Assembly: GCA_042434945.1 (NCBI GenBank)
Contig: CP170191.1
Coordinates: forward strand, 4,741,536 to 4,805,535
DNA from: Escherichia hormaechei_A
GTDB lineage: Bacteria > Pseudomonadota > Gammaproteobacteria > Enterobacterales > Enterobacteriaceae
Direction of reading: 5' to 3'
Length of the DNA: 64,000 nt
The translations under genes were made by a program, and so were the position numbers. Below the pieces are notes generated by a model. The model saw nothing but the letters and a program-made list of their open reading frames with translations, was not told where the DNA came from and did no database searches. Of this stretch, positions 26,383 to 34,892 are shown one piece after another (within the stretch, counting starts at the first letter, position 1; every line of letters begins with the position of its first letter).

Positions 26383-27466
26383 TTTGCCACTGATGATCAC
26401 CATCGGCGTCTTTGTGTTGGGTTATCTTTACTGCCTGACCCAGTTTCCCGGTTTTGCTTCCACAAGAGTGATCTGCAATATCCTGACCGATAACGCCTTT
26501 CTTGGGATCATTGCCGTTGGCATGACCTTTGTGATCCTCTCCGGTGGGATCGATCTCTCCGTCGGTTCGGTGATCGCCTTTACCGGCGTGTTTCTGGCAA
26601 AAGTGATTGGAGATTTCGGTCTCTCACCGCTGCTGGCGTTTCCGCTGGTGCTGGTGATGGGCTGTGCCTTCGGCGCATTTATGGGGCTTTTGATCGACGC
26701 CCTGAAGATCCCGGCATTTATCATTACCCTTGCAGGGATGTTCTTTTTGCGCGGTGTCAGCTATCTCATCTCAGAAGAGTCGATCCCGATAAACCATCCT
26801 GTTTATGACACGCTCTCAAGCCTTGTATGGAAAATCCCTGGCGGCGGTCGCTTAAGTGCGATGGGGCTGCTGATGCTGGCGGTGGTGGTTATCGGCATAT
26901 TCCTCGCGCATCGTACCCGTTTTGGTAATCAGGTATACGCCATTGGCGGCAATGCGACGTCGGCAAACCTGATGGGGATTTCTACCCGTAGCACTACTAT
27001 TCGCATTTATATGCTCTCCACCGGACTGGCAACGCTGGCGGGGATTGTCTTCTCGATTTATACCCAGGCCGGATATGCGCTGGCGGGCGTAGGTGTGGAA
27101 CTGGACGCTATCGCCTCAGTGGTGATTGGCGGTACGCTTTTGAGCGGTGGCGTTGGAACGGTATTAGGGACGCTTTTTGGCGTGGCGATTCAGGGACTGA
27201 TTCAGACTTACATAAACTTTGATGGCACGCTGAGCTCATGGTGGACGAAAATCGCCATCGGTATTTTGTTGTTTATTTTTATAGCATTACAGCGTGGGTT
27301 AACGGTGCTGTGGGAGAATCGTCAGAGTTCGCCAGTGACAAGAGTCAATTCCGGTAGCGGCCGATATTCTTTTTTTATGCCCAGAAATATCTCGCTACCG
27401 GAAATAACATCATGCTTAAAACGCTATCGATTCGTACCGGCTTGCTCTCTTTACTGGCCGTTATGA
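26369..27466 (+). CDS. yjfF: YjfF, sugar ABC transporter permease with replaced C-terminus
   Basis: The second permease of the galactofuranose transporter (BPD_transp_2, about nine membrane segments, loop GNATSANLMGISTRS). Codons 1-327 run to VTRVN at 27349. In K-12 only IAQQ and the stop follow (331 residues). Here foreign DNA begins at 27350 and the frame continues for 38 codons (GSGRYSFFMPRN...) into the start of a chemoreceptor gene. The missing tail, NIAQQ-stop, is found about 1 kb downstream at 28356-28373. The membrane part is complete, so the transporter may still work. Confidence 0.9.
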   Translation: MIKRNLPLMITIGVFVLGYLYCLTQFPGFASTRVICNILTDNAFLGIIAVGMTFVILSGGIDLSVGSVIAFTGVFLAKVIGDFGLSPLLAFPLVLVMGCAFGAFMGLLIDALKIPAFIITLAGMFFLRGVSYLISEESIPINHPVYDTLSSLVWKIPGGGRLSAMGLLMLAVVVIGIFLAHRTRFGNQVYAIGGNATSANLMGISTRSTTIRIYMLSTGLATLAGIVFSIYTQAGYALAGVGVELDAIASVVIGGTLLSGGVGTVLGTLFGVAIQGLIQTYINFDGTLSSWWTKIAIGILLFIFIALQRGLTVLWENRQSSPVTRVNSGSGRYSFFMPRNISLPEITSCLKRYRFVPACSLYWPL

Positions 27467-28355
27467 CCCTTCTGCTGCTGATTGTCAGCGGCATCGGCAT
27501 TTATGCCCTTACACAAAGTTCCGCTTCTCTCCAGCGCATCAATCATCTTCAGGGTGAACAGATGGTGCAGCTGAATGCCGGCTATACGCTGATCCTGCGC
27601 GCGCGTAACGAAGCGGGGCAGGCCGTTCGCATGATGGAGGTCGGCCTGCTGGACGATGCGGCCAGGGCGGTCAAAACCATTAACCAGGAAGTGGCGCTGG
27701 CACAGAAAACGCTGAAGGACGTGATTGGCAGCGGCGTGGCGGATGAGCAGGGGCAAAAGCTGCTGGATAACGTTGCCGCGAGTCTGGCGGTGTACAACCA
27801 GCAGGGTATCAGCCCGATGCTGAAAGCCCTGAACGAGCAAAGCGCGGACAGCTATTACGATCTGCTGGAAAACAAGCTGGTCCCGGTGGCGAAGCAGTTT
27901 GATAACGATATGCAGGCGTTCCAGGCATGGAGCGAGGCGCGCGGTAAAGCGGAGGTGAGCGCCGTGCAGGCGAGTAAAACCCGCGTGCTGATCCTGATTA
28001 TCGTCGCGGCGCTGCTGACGGCTGGCATTATCGTGCTGGCCTGGCTGGTGCTGCGCCATATGCTGCTCAAGCCGCTTTCAGCCTCGATTGCCCAGCTGGA
28101 ACATGTGGCGGCCGGGGATTTAACCCATACCCTGAACGCGCCGGCGAGCCAGGAATTTAATCGCCTTAACGCGGCGATCGAAGGGATGCGCCAGTCGCTG
28201 ATGGACTCGGTTCTGCGGGTGCGTGACGCCAGCTCGCAGATTGATACCGGCAGCCGCGAGCTGACGGCCGGGAATATGAACCTGGCCCAGCGCACGGAAT
28301 CCACCGCCACCTCGCTGGAGCAGACGGCCGCCAGCATGGAAGAGATCACAAGATC
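27350..28355 (+). other. About 1-kb insert splitting the 3' end of yjfF
   Basis: DNA between codon 327 of yjfF (left edge 27349) and its displaced tail (28356-28373). It carries a FliA-like -10 element GCCGATAT at 27359-27366, a leader and the first ~311 codons of a chemoreceptor. Related sequences flank it: ACAAGAGTCAAT at 27338-27349 and ACAAGATCAAC at 28348-28358, an imperfect direct repeat. No transposase or terminal inverted repeat is present. Confidence 0.75.
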
Positions 28356-29403
28356 AACATTGCGCAGCAATAAAAACGCCTCTCCGTGTGGAGAGGCGCA
28401 GGAGATACGCGTCCGGGAACTCACGGATAAAGCGTTCGACATCTTCAACCATATGGTCGTTGCCGACAAAGAACGAACGGCGCTGGTGCAGGGTTTCCGG
28501 GATAATATCCAGAATACGCTCTTTGCCATCGCTCGCTTTACCGCCCGCTTGTTCCGCCAGGAATGCCATCGGGTTGCACTCATACAGCAAACGCAGTTTG
28601 CCGTCCGGGTGGCTGGCGGTGCTTGGGTAGAGATAAATACCGCCTTTCAGTAGGTTACGGTGGAAATCCGCAACCAGTGAGCCGATATAACGTGAGGTAT
28701 ACGGGCGGTTGGTGGATTTATCTTCTTCCTGGCAGAATTTAATGTACTTCTTCACCCCGTTCGGAAACTTAATGTAGTTTCCTTCGTTGATGGAGTAGGT
28801 TTTGCCTTTCTCCGGGAAGCGCATCCGTTCCTGGCACAGGCAGAAAACGCCGAGCGAAGGATCGTAAGTAAAGGCGTGAACACCGCATCCGGTGGTGTAA
28901 ACCAGCATGGTAGAGGAGCCGTATACCACGTAACCTGCCGCAACCTGTTTGTTACCAGGCTGGAGGAAATCTTCTTCCGTTACCGGCGTGCCAACAGGCG
29001 TAACGCGGCGGTAGATGGAGAAAATGGTACCGACAGAGACGTTAACATCGATGTTGGACGAGCCATCCAGGGGGTCCATCAGCACCACGTATTTTGCGTG
29101 TTCACAGCCTTCAAAGACGACAATCTCATCTTCTTCTTCAGAGGCAATGCCCGCAACGATATCGCGTGCTTTCAGTGCGGCTTTCAGTTTTTCATTAGCG
29201 AACAAGTCGAGTTTCTGTTGAACCTCGCCCTGCACGTTCTCAGCACCGCTGGCACCCAGGATATCAACCAGTCCTGCTTTGTTGATATCACGATGGATAA
29301 TCTTGGCGCCCAGTTTTATTGCCGACAGCAAAGCAGTGAGCTCACCGGTAGCATGAGAAAACTCGTGCTGCTTTTCGACAATAAATTCACCTAACGTTTT
29401 CAT
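28354..29403 (-). CDS. fbp: Fbp, class I fructose-1,6-bisphosphatase with C-terminal extension
   Basis: The gluconeogenic phosphatase. The first 332 residues match the full E. coli enzyme: [12 protein letters not shown] at the start, metal/substrate motif [10 protein letters not shown], and FIREFPDA at the normal end. The stop expected after PDA is absent: the bases read GCG TAT CTC, where loss of one base from GCG TAA TCT would explain it. The frame adds 17 residues ([10 protein letters not shown]...) through the terminator hairpin before TGA. The start at 29403 is the conserved one. The extension may be harmless, but the 3' mRNA end would be altered. Confidence 0.93.
28356..28373 (+). other. 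Displaced 3' tail of yjfF (NIAQQ-stop)
   Basis: AAC ATT GCG CAG CAA TAA encodes the final residues expected for YjfF and lies at the right edge of the insert, directly before the fbp terminator, where it sits in K-12. Added to the 327 upstream codons, IAQQ gives exactly the K-12 length of 331. Confidence 0.8.
28372..28398 (-). terminator. fbp terminator (inside the extended fbp frame)
   Basis: CGCCTCTCC-GTGT-GGAGAGGCG, a perfect 9-bp stem. On the minus strand it is followed by TTTTTATT. Because the usual fbp stop is missing, the fbp reading frame runs through it. Confidence 0.88.
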
Positions 29404-29578
29404 AAAACTTTCCCTGCAATGTTTATGGAGTAAAGCGACCGCAACAATCTTAACAAATAATCTCAATGTTGCGCTCAGGTGAATCGCGCCAGCAAATTGC
29501 GGATTATCCTGAAATGCGTTTCTCACTTGCCCGACATATGCGTAAAATGAGCGGCAGATTAAAAAAGGATAGTGACGT

Positions 29579-30952
29579 ATGCGCATTCATATTTTAGGAA
29601 TTTGTGGCACGTTTATGGGCGGTCTGGCGATGCTGGCGCGCCAGTTAGGCCATGAAGTAACGGGTTCGGACGCCAATGTGTATCCGCCGATGAGCACCTT
29701 ACTTGAGAAGCAAGGCATTGAACTGATTCAGGGTTACGATGCCAGCCAGCTCGATCCGCAGCCGGATCTGGTGATTATTGGCAACGCCATGACCCGTGGA
29801 AATCCGTGTGTGGAAGCGGTACTGGAAAAAAACATCCCTTATATGTCAGGTCCACAGTGGCTGCACGATTTTGTGCTGCGCGACCGCTGGGTGCTGGCCG
29901 TTGCCGGTACACACGGCAAAACCACCACCGCGGGAATGGCGACCTGGATTCTGGAACAGTGTGGTTACAAACCGGGCTTTGTAATCGGCGGTGTGCCGGG
30001 GAACTTTGAGGTTTCGGCGCGTCTGGGCGAAAGCGACTTCTTTGTTATCGAAGCGGATGAGTACGACTGCGCCTTCTTCGACAAACGCTCTAAATTTGTC
30101 CATTACTGCCCGCGTACGCTGATCCTCAACAACCTTGAGTTCGATCACGCCGATATCTTTGACGACCTGAAAGCGATCCAGAAACAGTTCCACCATCTGG
30201 TGCGTATCGTTCCGGGGCAGGGCCGTATTATCTGGCCAGAAAACGACATCAACCTGAAACAGACCATGGCGATGGGCTGCTGGAGCGAGCAGGAGCTGGT
30301 GGGTGAGCAGGGTCACTGGCAGGCGAAAAAGCTGACCACCGATGCTTCCGAATGGGAAGTTTTGCTGGATGGCGAAAAAGTGGGCGAAGTGAAATGGTCG
30401 CTGGTAGGCGAACATAATATGCACAATGGCCTGATGGCGATTGCAGCGGCTCGCCATGTTGGTGTAGCGCCGGCAGATGCCGCTAACGCGCTGGGTTCGT
30501 TTATTAATGCTCGTCGCCGTCTGGAGTTGCGTGGTGAAGCGAATGGCGTCACGGTATATGACGATTTTGCCCATCACCCGACGGCGATTCTGGCAACGCT
30601 GGCGGCGCTGCGTGGCAAAGTTGGTGGTACGGCGCGCATTATTGCTGTGCTGGAACCGCGCTCGAATACCATGAAAATGGGGATCTGCAAAGACGATTTG
30701 GCACCTTCTTTAGGTCGTGCCGATGAAGTCTTCCTGCTGCAACCGGCGCATATTCCGTGGCAGGTGGCAGAAGTGGCAGAAGCCTGCGTTCAGCCTGCAC
30801 ACTGGAGTGGCGATGTGGATACGCTGGCAGATATGGTGGTGAAAACCGCTCAGCCTGGCGACCATATTCTGGTGATGAGCAACGGCGGTTTTGGTGGGAT
30901 CCATCAGAAACTGCTGGATGGTCTGGCGAAGAAAGCGGAAGCCGCGCAGTAA
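29579..30952 (+). CDS. mpl: Mpl, murein tripeptide ligase
   Basis: A cytosolic Mur ligase that joins recycled L-Ala-D-Glu-mDAP tripeptide to UDP-MurNAc. It has 457 residues. The ATP loop is [13 protein letters not shown] (about 109-121); the Mur central motif is [15 protein letters not shown], and the C-terminal domain includes [11 protein letters not shown]. It is divergent from fbp and followed by a BIME. Only a few substitutions against remembered K-12 (for example SQLDPQPD). Confidence 0.97.
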
Positions 30953-30957
30953 TTCGG

Positions 30958-31085
30958 CCTTAGCCTGATATAGTGTGCGTAGGCCGGATAAGGCGTTCAC
31001 GCCGCATCCGGCATTTGAGCATAGTGCCTGATGCGACGCTTGATGCGTCTTATCAGGCCTACAGGTGCACCGCATCCGGCAAACC
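30958..31085. repeat. E. coli-type BIME between mpl and yjgA
   Basis: GTAGGCCGGATAAGGCGTTCACG, GCCGCATCCGGCA, TGCCTGATGCGACGCTTGATGCG and TCTTATCAGGCCTAC are alternating REP units in the gap between two convergent genes. Confidence 0.92.
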
Positions 31086-31107
31086 ATACTCACATCAACA
31101 ACGAAAA

Positions 31108-31659
31108 TTACCCTTCATTCTCCGCCAGTTCGCGCAGATACTGGAAAATCTGGCGTGCGGATTTCGGCGGCTTATTCCCTTCTTTCTCTTTCTTCGCGTT
31201 GCGGATCAGAGTACGCAGTTGCTGACGATCGGCATCGGGCCACAGATTTAATACCTCAGCGATGGCGTCATCACCTTGATCGATCAGACGATCGCGCAGG
31301 TTTTCCAGTTTATGGAACAGCACCACCTGCTGGTTGTGACGGTTTTTCAGCTTATCCAGCGCCTGACGAATAGGCTCTACGTCGCGCTGGCGCAGCATCT
31401 TACCGATGAGCTGCAACTGGCGGCGGCGACCTTCCATCTTAATACGCTGGGCGAGCTCAATAGCCGCGCGCAGATCCGCATCTAACGGGATCTTATCCAG
31501 CGCGTTTTTCCCCAGATCAACAATTTCCGCGCCAAGGCGTTTTAGCTCCTCGGCATCACGTTTAATTTCACTTTTACTGACCCAGATAATTTCATCGTCT
31601 TCGTCTTCGATGTCATCACCGGGAACGTCGTCGAGCCAGTCTTCGGGCTGCTTAGTCAT
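31108..31659 (-). CDS. yjgA: YjgA (DarP), ribosome-associated DUF615 protein
   Basis: A 183-residue, highly charged helical protein that binds the 50S subunit during late assembly. The acidic N-terminus ([17 protein letters not shown]) and helical repeats such as [30 protein letters not shown] are typical. It is convergent with mpl and divergent from pmbA, matching E. coli order. Confidence 0.95.
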
Positions 31660-31752
31660 CTCAGGCTCCTTAAAAAAAGAGGCTAATGTTACCAGTTAAG
31701 ATGCGCACTGAAAAACGGTTCTCTGTTAGACTTCAGAGAAACTCTCTACATT

Positions 31753-33123
31753 ATGGCACTTGCAATGAAAGTAATCTCTCAAGTTGAAGCGCAGCGCAAG
31801 ATTCTGGAAGAAGCAGTTTCCACTGCGCTGGAGTTGGCCTCAGGCAAATCGGACGGTGCGGAAGTTGCCGTCAGCAAGACCACCGGCATTAGCGTAAGCA
31901 CGCGTTATGGTGAAGTGGAGAATGTTGAATTCAATAGCGATGGCGCGCTGGGGATCACTGTTTATCACCAGAACCGCAAAGGTAGCGCATCATCCACCGA
32001 TTTAAGCCCGCAGGCCATTGCCCGTACTGTACAGGCGGCGCTGGATATTGCCCGTTATACCTCGCCAGATCCCTGTGCCGGCGTGGCAGACAAAGAGCTG
32101 CTGGCCTTTGACGCACCAGATCTCGACTTGTTCCACCCTGCGGAAGTTTCCCCGGATGAAGCCATTGAACTGGCGGCCCGCGCAGAACAGGCGGCATTGC
32201 AGGCGGACAAACGCATCACCAATACCGAAGGTGGCAGCTTTAACAGCCACTACGGTGTCAAAGTTTTTGGCAACAGCCACGGCATGTTGCAGGGTTACTG
32301 CTCAACGCGTCATTCGCTCTCCAGCTGTGTAATTGCCGAAGAAAATGGCGATATGGAGCGTGATTACGCCTACACCATTGGTCGTGCGATGAGCGATCTG
32401 CAAACGCCAGAGTGGGTTGGGGCCGACTGTGCTCGCCGTACTTTATCGCGCCTGTCACCGCGTAAACTCTCCACCATGAAAGCGCCGGTCATTTTTGCCA
32501 ATGAAGTGGCAACCGGGCTTTTTGGCCATCTGGTGGGGGCGATAGCGGGTGGATCGGTTTACCGTAAATCTACCTTCCTGCTGGATTCGCTGGGTAAACA
32601 AATTCTGCCGGACTGGCTGACCATTGAAGAGCATCCGCATCTGCTGAAAGGGCTGGCGTCGACGCCATTCGACAGCGAAGGTGTGCGCACCGAGCGTCGC
32701 GATATTATTAAAGATGGCATCCTGACTCAGTGGCTGCTGACCAGCTATTCGGCGCGAAAACTGGGGCTGAAAAGCACCGGACATGCGGGCGGTATTCACA
32801 ACTGGCGGATTGCCGGACAAGGTCTAAGCTTCGAGCAGATGCTCAAAGAGATGGGCACCGGGCTGGTGGTGACGGAATTGATGGGCCAGGGCGTGAGTGC
32901 AATTACCGGTGATTATTCCCGTGGTGCGGCGGGCTTCTGGGTAGAAAACGGCGAAATTCAGTATCCGGTTAGCGAAATCACCATCGCAGGTAATTTAAAA
33001 GATATGTGGCGCAATATTGTCACCGTCGGTAACGATATTGAAACACGCAGTAATATACAGTGTGGTTCTGTGCTGTTGCCGGAGATGAAAATCGCCGGGA
33101 CAGTAATCCTCGTAAAAGCGTGA
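31753..33123 (+). CDS. pmbA: PmbA/TldE metalloprotease subunit with frameshifted last codons
   Basis: Partner of TldD in a heterodimeric metalloprotease that processes microcin B17 and CcdA-type antitoxins. E. coli PmbA has 450 residues ending KIAGQ. Here the first 449 match and the end reads [11 protein letters not shown] (456), because the bases are GCC GGG ACA GTA A rather than GCC GGA CAG TAA; one extra G explains it. The rest of the protein is complete, so function is probably kept. The junction with a diverged segment (cybC) follows at once. Confidence 0.94.
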
Positions 33124-33149
33124 TTAATAATAAAAAAAGGAAGTGAGCA

Positions 33150-33536
33150 ATGCGTAAACACCTGTTAGCGATCGTCGCGGCTTCAACGCTGGTTCTTGGC
33201 TCGTCTGCGTTTGCTGCCGATCTCGAAGACAACATGGACATCCTCAGTGAAAACCTGAAGGTGGTGCAGAAAACGGACAATGCGGCGGACATGAAAGACG
33301 CATTGACTAAAATGCGTGAAGCCGCGCTGGATGCGCAAAAAGCGACGCCGCCGAAGCTGGAAAGCAAAGCGGCAGACAGCGCCGAGATGAAAGACTACCG
33401 CCACGGTTTTGACGTGCTGCTCGGCCAGATTGACGGCGCGCTGAAGCTGGCGAACGAAGGCAAAGTGAAGGAAGCCCAGGCGGCAGCCGATCAGTTTGTC
33501 GCGACCCGCAACACGTACCACAAAAAGTATCGTTAA
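33150..33536 (+). CDS. cybC: CybC, soluble cytochrome b562
   Basis: A periplasmic four-helix haem b protein, 128 residues. The signal peptide ends SSAFA/A near residue 22, and the mature start ADLEDNMD carries the methionine ligand (Met7 of the mature protein). HKKYR near the C-terminus belongs to the helix with the histidine ligand. AAAGGAAGTGAGCA precedes the ATG. It differs clearly from E. coli CybC and begins a diverged stretch up to nrdG. Several K-12 strains carry only a damaged cybC; this one is intact. Confidence 0.93.
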   Translation: MRKHLLAIVAASTLVLGSSAFAADLEDNMDILSENLKVVQKTDNAADMKDALTKMREAALDAQKATPPKLESKAADSAEMKDYRHGFDVLLGQIDGALKLANEGKVKEAQAAADQFVATRNTYHKKYR

Positions 33537-33606
33537 TTGGGTGCCTGAGCTGTACGTCCTCTCCCCGTATGCGGAGGCGCATAATGCGCCCCCGCATCGT
33601 TGCTCC

Positions 33607-33762
33607 CTACTTGCCGGAGCGACAATCCATCCGCGCTGTCACTTCAAGCGAGCCGTTACGAAAACGGATCTCGCACAGTGTTTTCCTCGTCACCAGCGTT
33701 AAGATGATTATTGTCAAAGAAATAATCATCAAAACCCCGATACTTGGGTTTCTGCGTTTCAT
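33607..33762 (-). CDS. Hok/Gef-family type I toxin, small membrane peptide
   Basis: A 51-residue peptide, MKRRNPSIGVLMIISLTI then IILTLVTRKTLCEIRFRNGSLEV. One membrane helix (about residues 9-27) is followed by the family hallmark LVTRK.LCE(I/V).....G..EV. AAGGAGG lies seven bases before the ATG. Hok proteins depolarise the membrane and are controlled by a small antisense RNA. It sits alone in the 640-base gap between cybC and the SFCGS operon, on the opposite strand. The in-frame stretch open upstream to 33948 is probably untranslated leader. Confidence 0.75.
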   Translation of the reverse strand: MKRRNPSIGVLMIISLTIIILTLVTRKTLCEIRFRNGSLEVTARMDCRSGK

Positions 33763-33930
33763 GGATGCCTCCTTGCTTTTAAGCGGGCGAGGTAGCGAAC
33801 TCCACGGTGTGACGTGTCGTTTCGAGCCCCCGCCCTGATTTTTTATCAGGCGGGGCTTTCCACTTTCCGTCCCATGCCTGAGACGGTCAGTCTCAAGCAC
33901 CCGCCGCCACTCTAGCGGATCCCCATAAGA
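33763..33930. ncRNA. hok leader with strong hairpin; possible Sok-type antisense RNA region
   Basis: The hok mRNA leader lies here on the minus strand. At 33825-33857 AGCCCC..GCC..TGAT pairs across a T6 loop with ATCAGGCGGGGCT and is followed by TTCC on the plus strand, so it could end a plus-strand antisense RNA covering the hok ribosome site. No Sok promoter was recognised, so the RNA itself is conjecture. Confidence 0.3.
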
Positions 33931-34178
33931 AAACCTTATCCACGTCACATTTCTACGAGCCTGCTCGTAATCTTTTCCACTTCGCTTACCAGTCTAATGC
34001 CGCGTAATAGCGTGATATTCATCACGTAAATCCAGCGATTTATACAGATTCACCGCATTTATGTGGCACAGATCACTGCCGCTGCTCGCCTTTCCACTTC
34101 GAAGTGGAAAACAACTCGCTACAAACAATTCCCCCTCGACGTTAGTTTTATTCCAGAGCCATTAACGGGGTAAGACGA
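33931..34178 (+). promoter_or_regulatory. Promoter/operator region of the SFCGS-DUF4310 operon
   Basis: About 250 AT-rich bases upstream of the operon hold two copies of TTTCCACTTC (33974-33983 and 34091-34100; the second is half of a perfect palindrome), a perfect palindrome CGTGATATTCATCACG at 34011-34026, and a TGGCAC at 34064-34069. These point to tight control, probably by the PRD regulator encoded at the operon's end. Confidence 0.5.
34091..34110. promoter_or_regulatory. 20-bp perfect palindrome, candidate operator
   Basis: TTTCCACTTC directly joined to its inverse complement GAAGTGGAAA, about 87-106 bases before the first gene of the operon. The same left arm occurs at 33974-33983. 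Confidence 0.6.
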
Positions 34179-34196
34179 GTGATTAACGGAGCGGTA

Positions 34197-34517
34197 ATGA
34201 ACGACGTTGGGGAACAGGCGGTGCAAACAGAACAGCTCGCGAACACCATGCTTCAGCAGGTCTACGCCCTGCTGGCCCGGCACAACATCATTCCCAACGC
34301 GGTACAGGAGCAGATGCTGACCTCCCACGTTCGCGCAATGGCGCACCGGTCCGTGACCGGCGAGCCGCTGCCAGAGGTTGAAGCAGAGCTGTTTGACGAA
34401 ATTTCACCAGATTCAATGCAACTCGCCCGTGAAGTGGTAGCGCAGTTCGGCAACCTTCCTGATGAAGAGGCCTGGCTGCTCTCCGTTCACTTCGAAGTCG
34501 CGAAAGACAACCTTTAA
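34197..34517 (+). CDS. Single-PRD-domain protein, first gene of the SFCGS operon
   Basis: A 106-residue protein made of one PTS-regulation domain (PRD): helical, with VQEQMLTSHVRAMAHRSVTG carrying the conserved histidine. There is no DNA- or RNA-binding domain, so it may act as a phosphorylation-sensing partner. The ATG at 34197 follows GGAG; a GTG at 34179 would add six residues. It leads a tightly spaced operon and ends 10 bases before the SFCGS gene. Its exact role is unknown. Confidence 0.75.
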   Translation: MNDVGEQAVQTEQLANTMLQQVYALLARHNIIPNAVQEQMLTSHVRAMAHRSVTGEPLPEVEAELFDEISPDSMQLAREVVAQFGNLPDEEAWLLSVHFEVAKDNL

Positions 34518-34527
34518 GGAGCAACAC

Positions 34528-34890
34528 ATGGAACAGATTACAGTCGTGATTGGCGATCGCCTGGGTAAAGGTCAGAAAGTGGCTGCGGGTGTGGAAAAAG
34601 CCGGCGGACGCGCGGTTGTCGTACCGGGCATGGCAGCGGATATGAAGCTCGGTGACGTGATGAAAGCAGAAAACGCCACCTTCGGGATCTCCTTCTGCGG
34701 CAGCGGCGGCGCGGGCGCCATCACCGCTCAGACCAAATATGGCTACAAGGCCAAATACGGCATGCGCTCCGTGGATGAGGGGGTGACCGCCATAAACGAA
34801 GGCTGCAACGTGCTGGGCTTTGGCTTTATGGATAAAGAAGAGCTGGGCGAGCGTCTGGTACAGGCGTGGCAGAAGAAATACGGCGCGTAA
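34528..34890 (+). CDS. SFCGS-family glycine-rich protein
   Basis: A 120-residue cytosolic protein named for its central SFCGSGGAGA motif (residues about 55-64). The order beta-strand (ITVVIGD), helix, strand (FGISFCG), then a Gly-rich loop and helix looks like a small alpha/beta nucleotide- or phosphate-binding fold. A cysteine at the head of a Gly/Ser-rich loop recalls the phosphocysteine loop of PTS EIIB proteins, but that is my inference. AAGGAGCAACAC precedes the ATG. It always seems to occur with DUF4310-4312 genes. Function unknown. Confidence 0.8.
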   Translation: MEQITVVIGDRLGKGQKVAAGVEKAGGRAVVVPGMAADMKLGDVMKAENATFGISFCGSGGAGAITAQTKYGYKAKYGMRSVDEGVTAINEGCNVLGFGFMDKEELGERLVQAWQKKYGA

Positions 34891-34892
34891 GC

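Larger units (their letters stand above)
27412..28653 (+). pseudogene. Truncated methyl-accepting chemotaxis protein
   Basis: The frame encodes 413 residues, of which about 311 are chemoreceptor: membrane segment 1 (about 10-32), periplasmic helical domain (33-188), membrane segment 2 (189-211), HAMP (212-264) and the start of the methyl-accepting helix, stopping at TAASMEEIT. The hairpin tip that contacts CheA/CheW, the second half of the coiled coil and any CheR site are absent. The remaining ~100 residues are read by chance from yjfF tail, fbp terminator and fbp antisense sequence. It cannot signal normally. It differs from the complete chemoreceptor at 2067, so it is not a copy of it. Confidence 0.88.

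Noticed and set aside
27338..28373. An insertion sequence or integron cassette splitting yjfF
   Set aside because: No transposase, terminal inverted repeats, attC-like fold or recombinase; only a chemoreceptor fragment and imperfect short flanking repeats.
34064..34080. TGGCACAGATCACTGC as a sigma-54 promoter for the SFCGS operon, as in the classical dga operon
   Set aside because: The GG and GC elements are 11 bases apart instead of 10, and the local regulator has no AAA+ domain for activating sigma-54.
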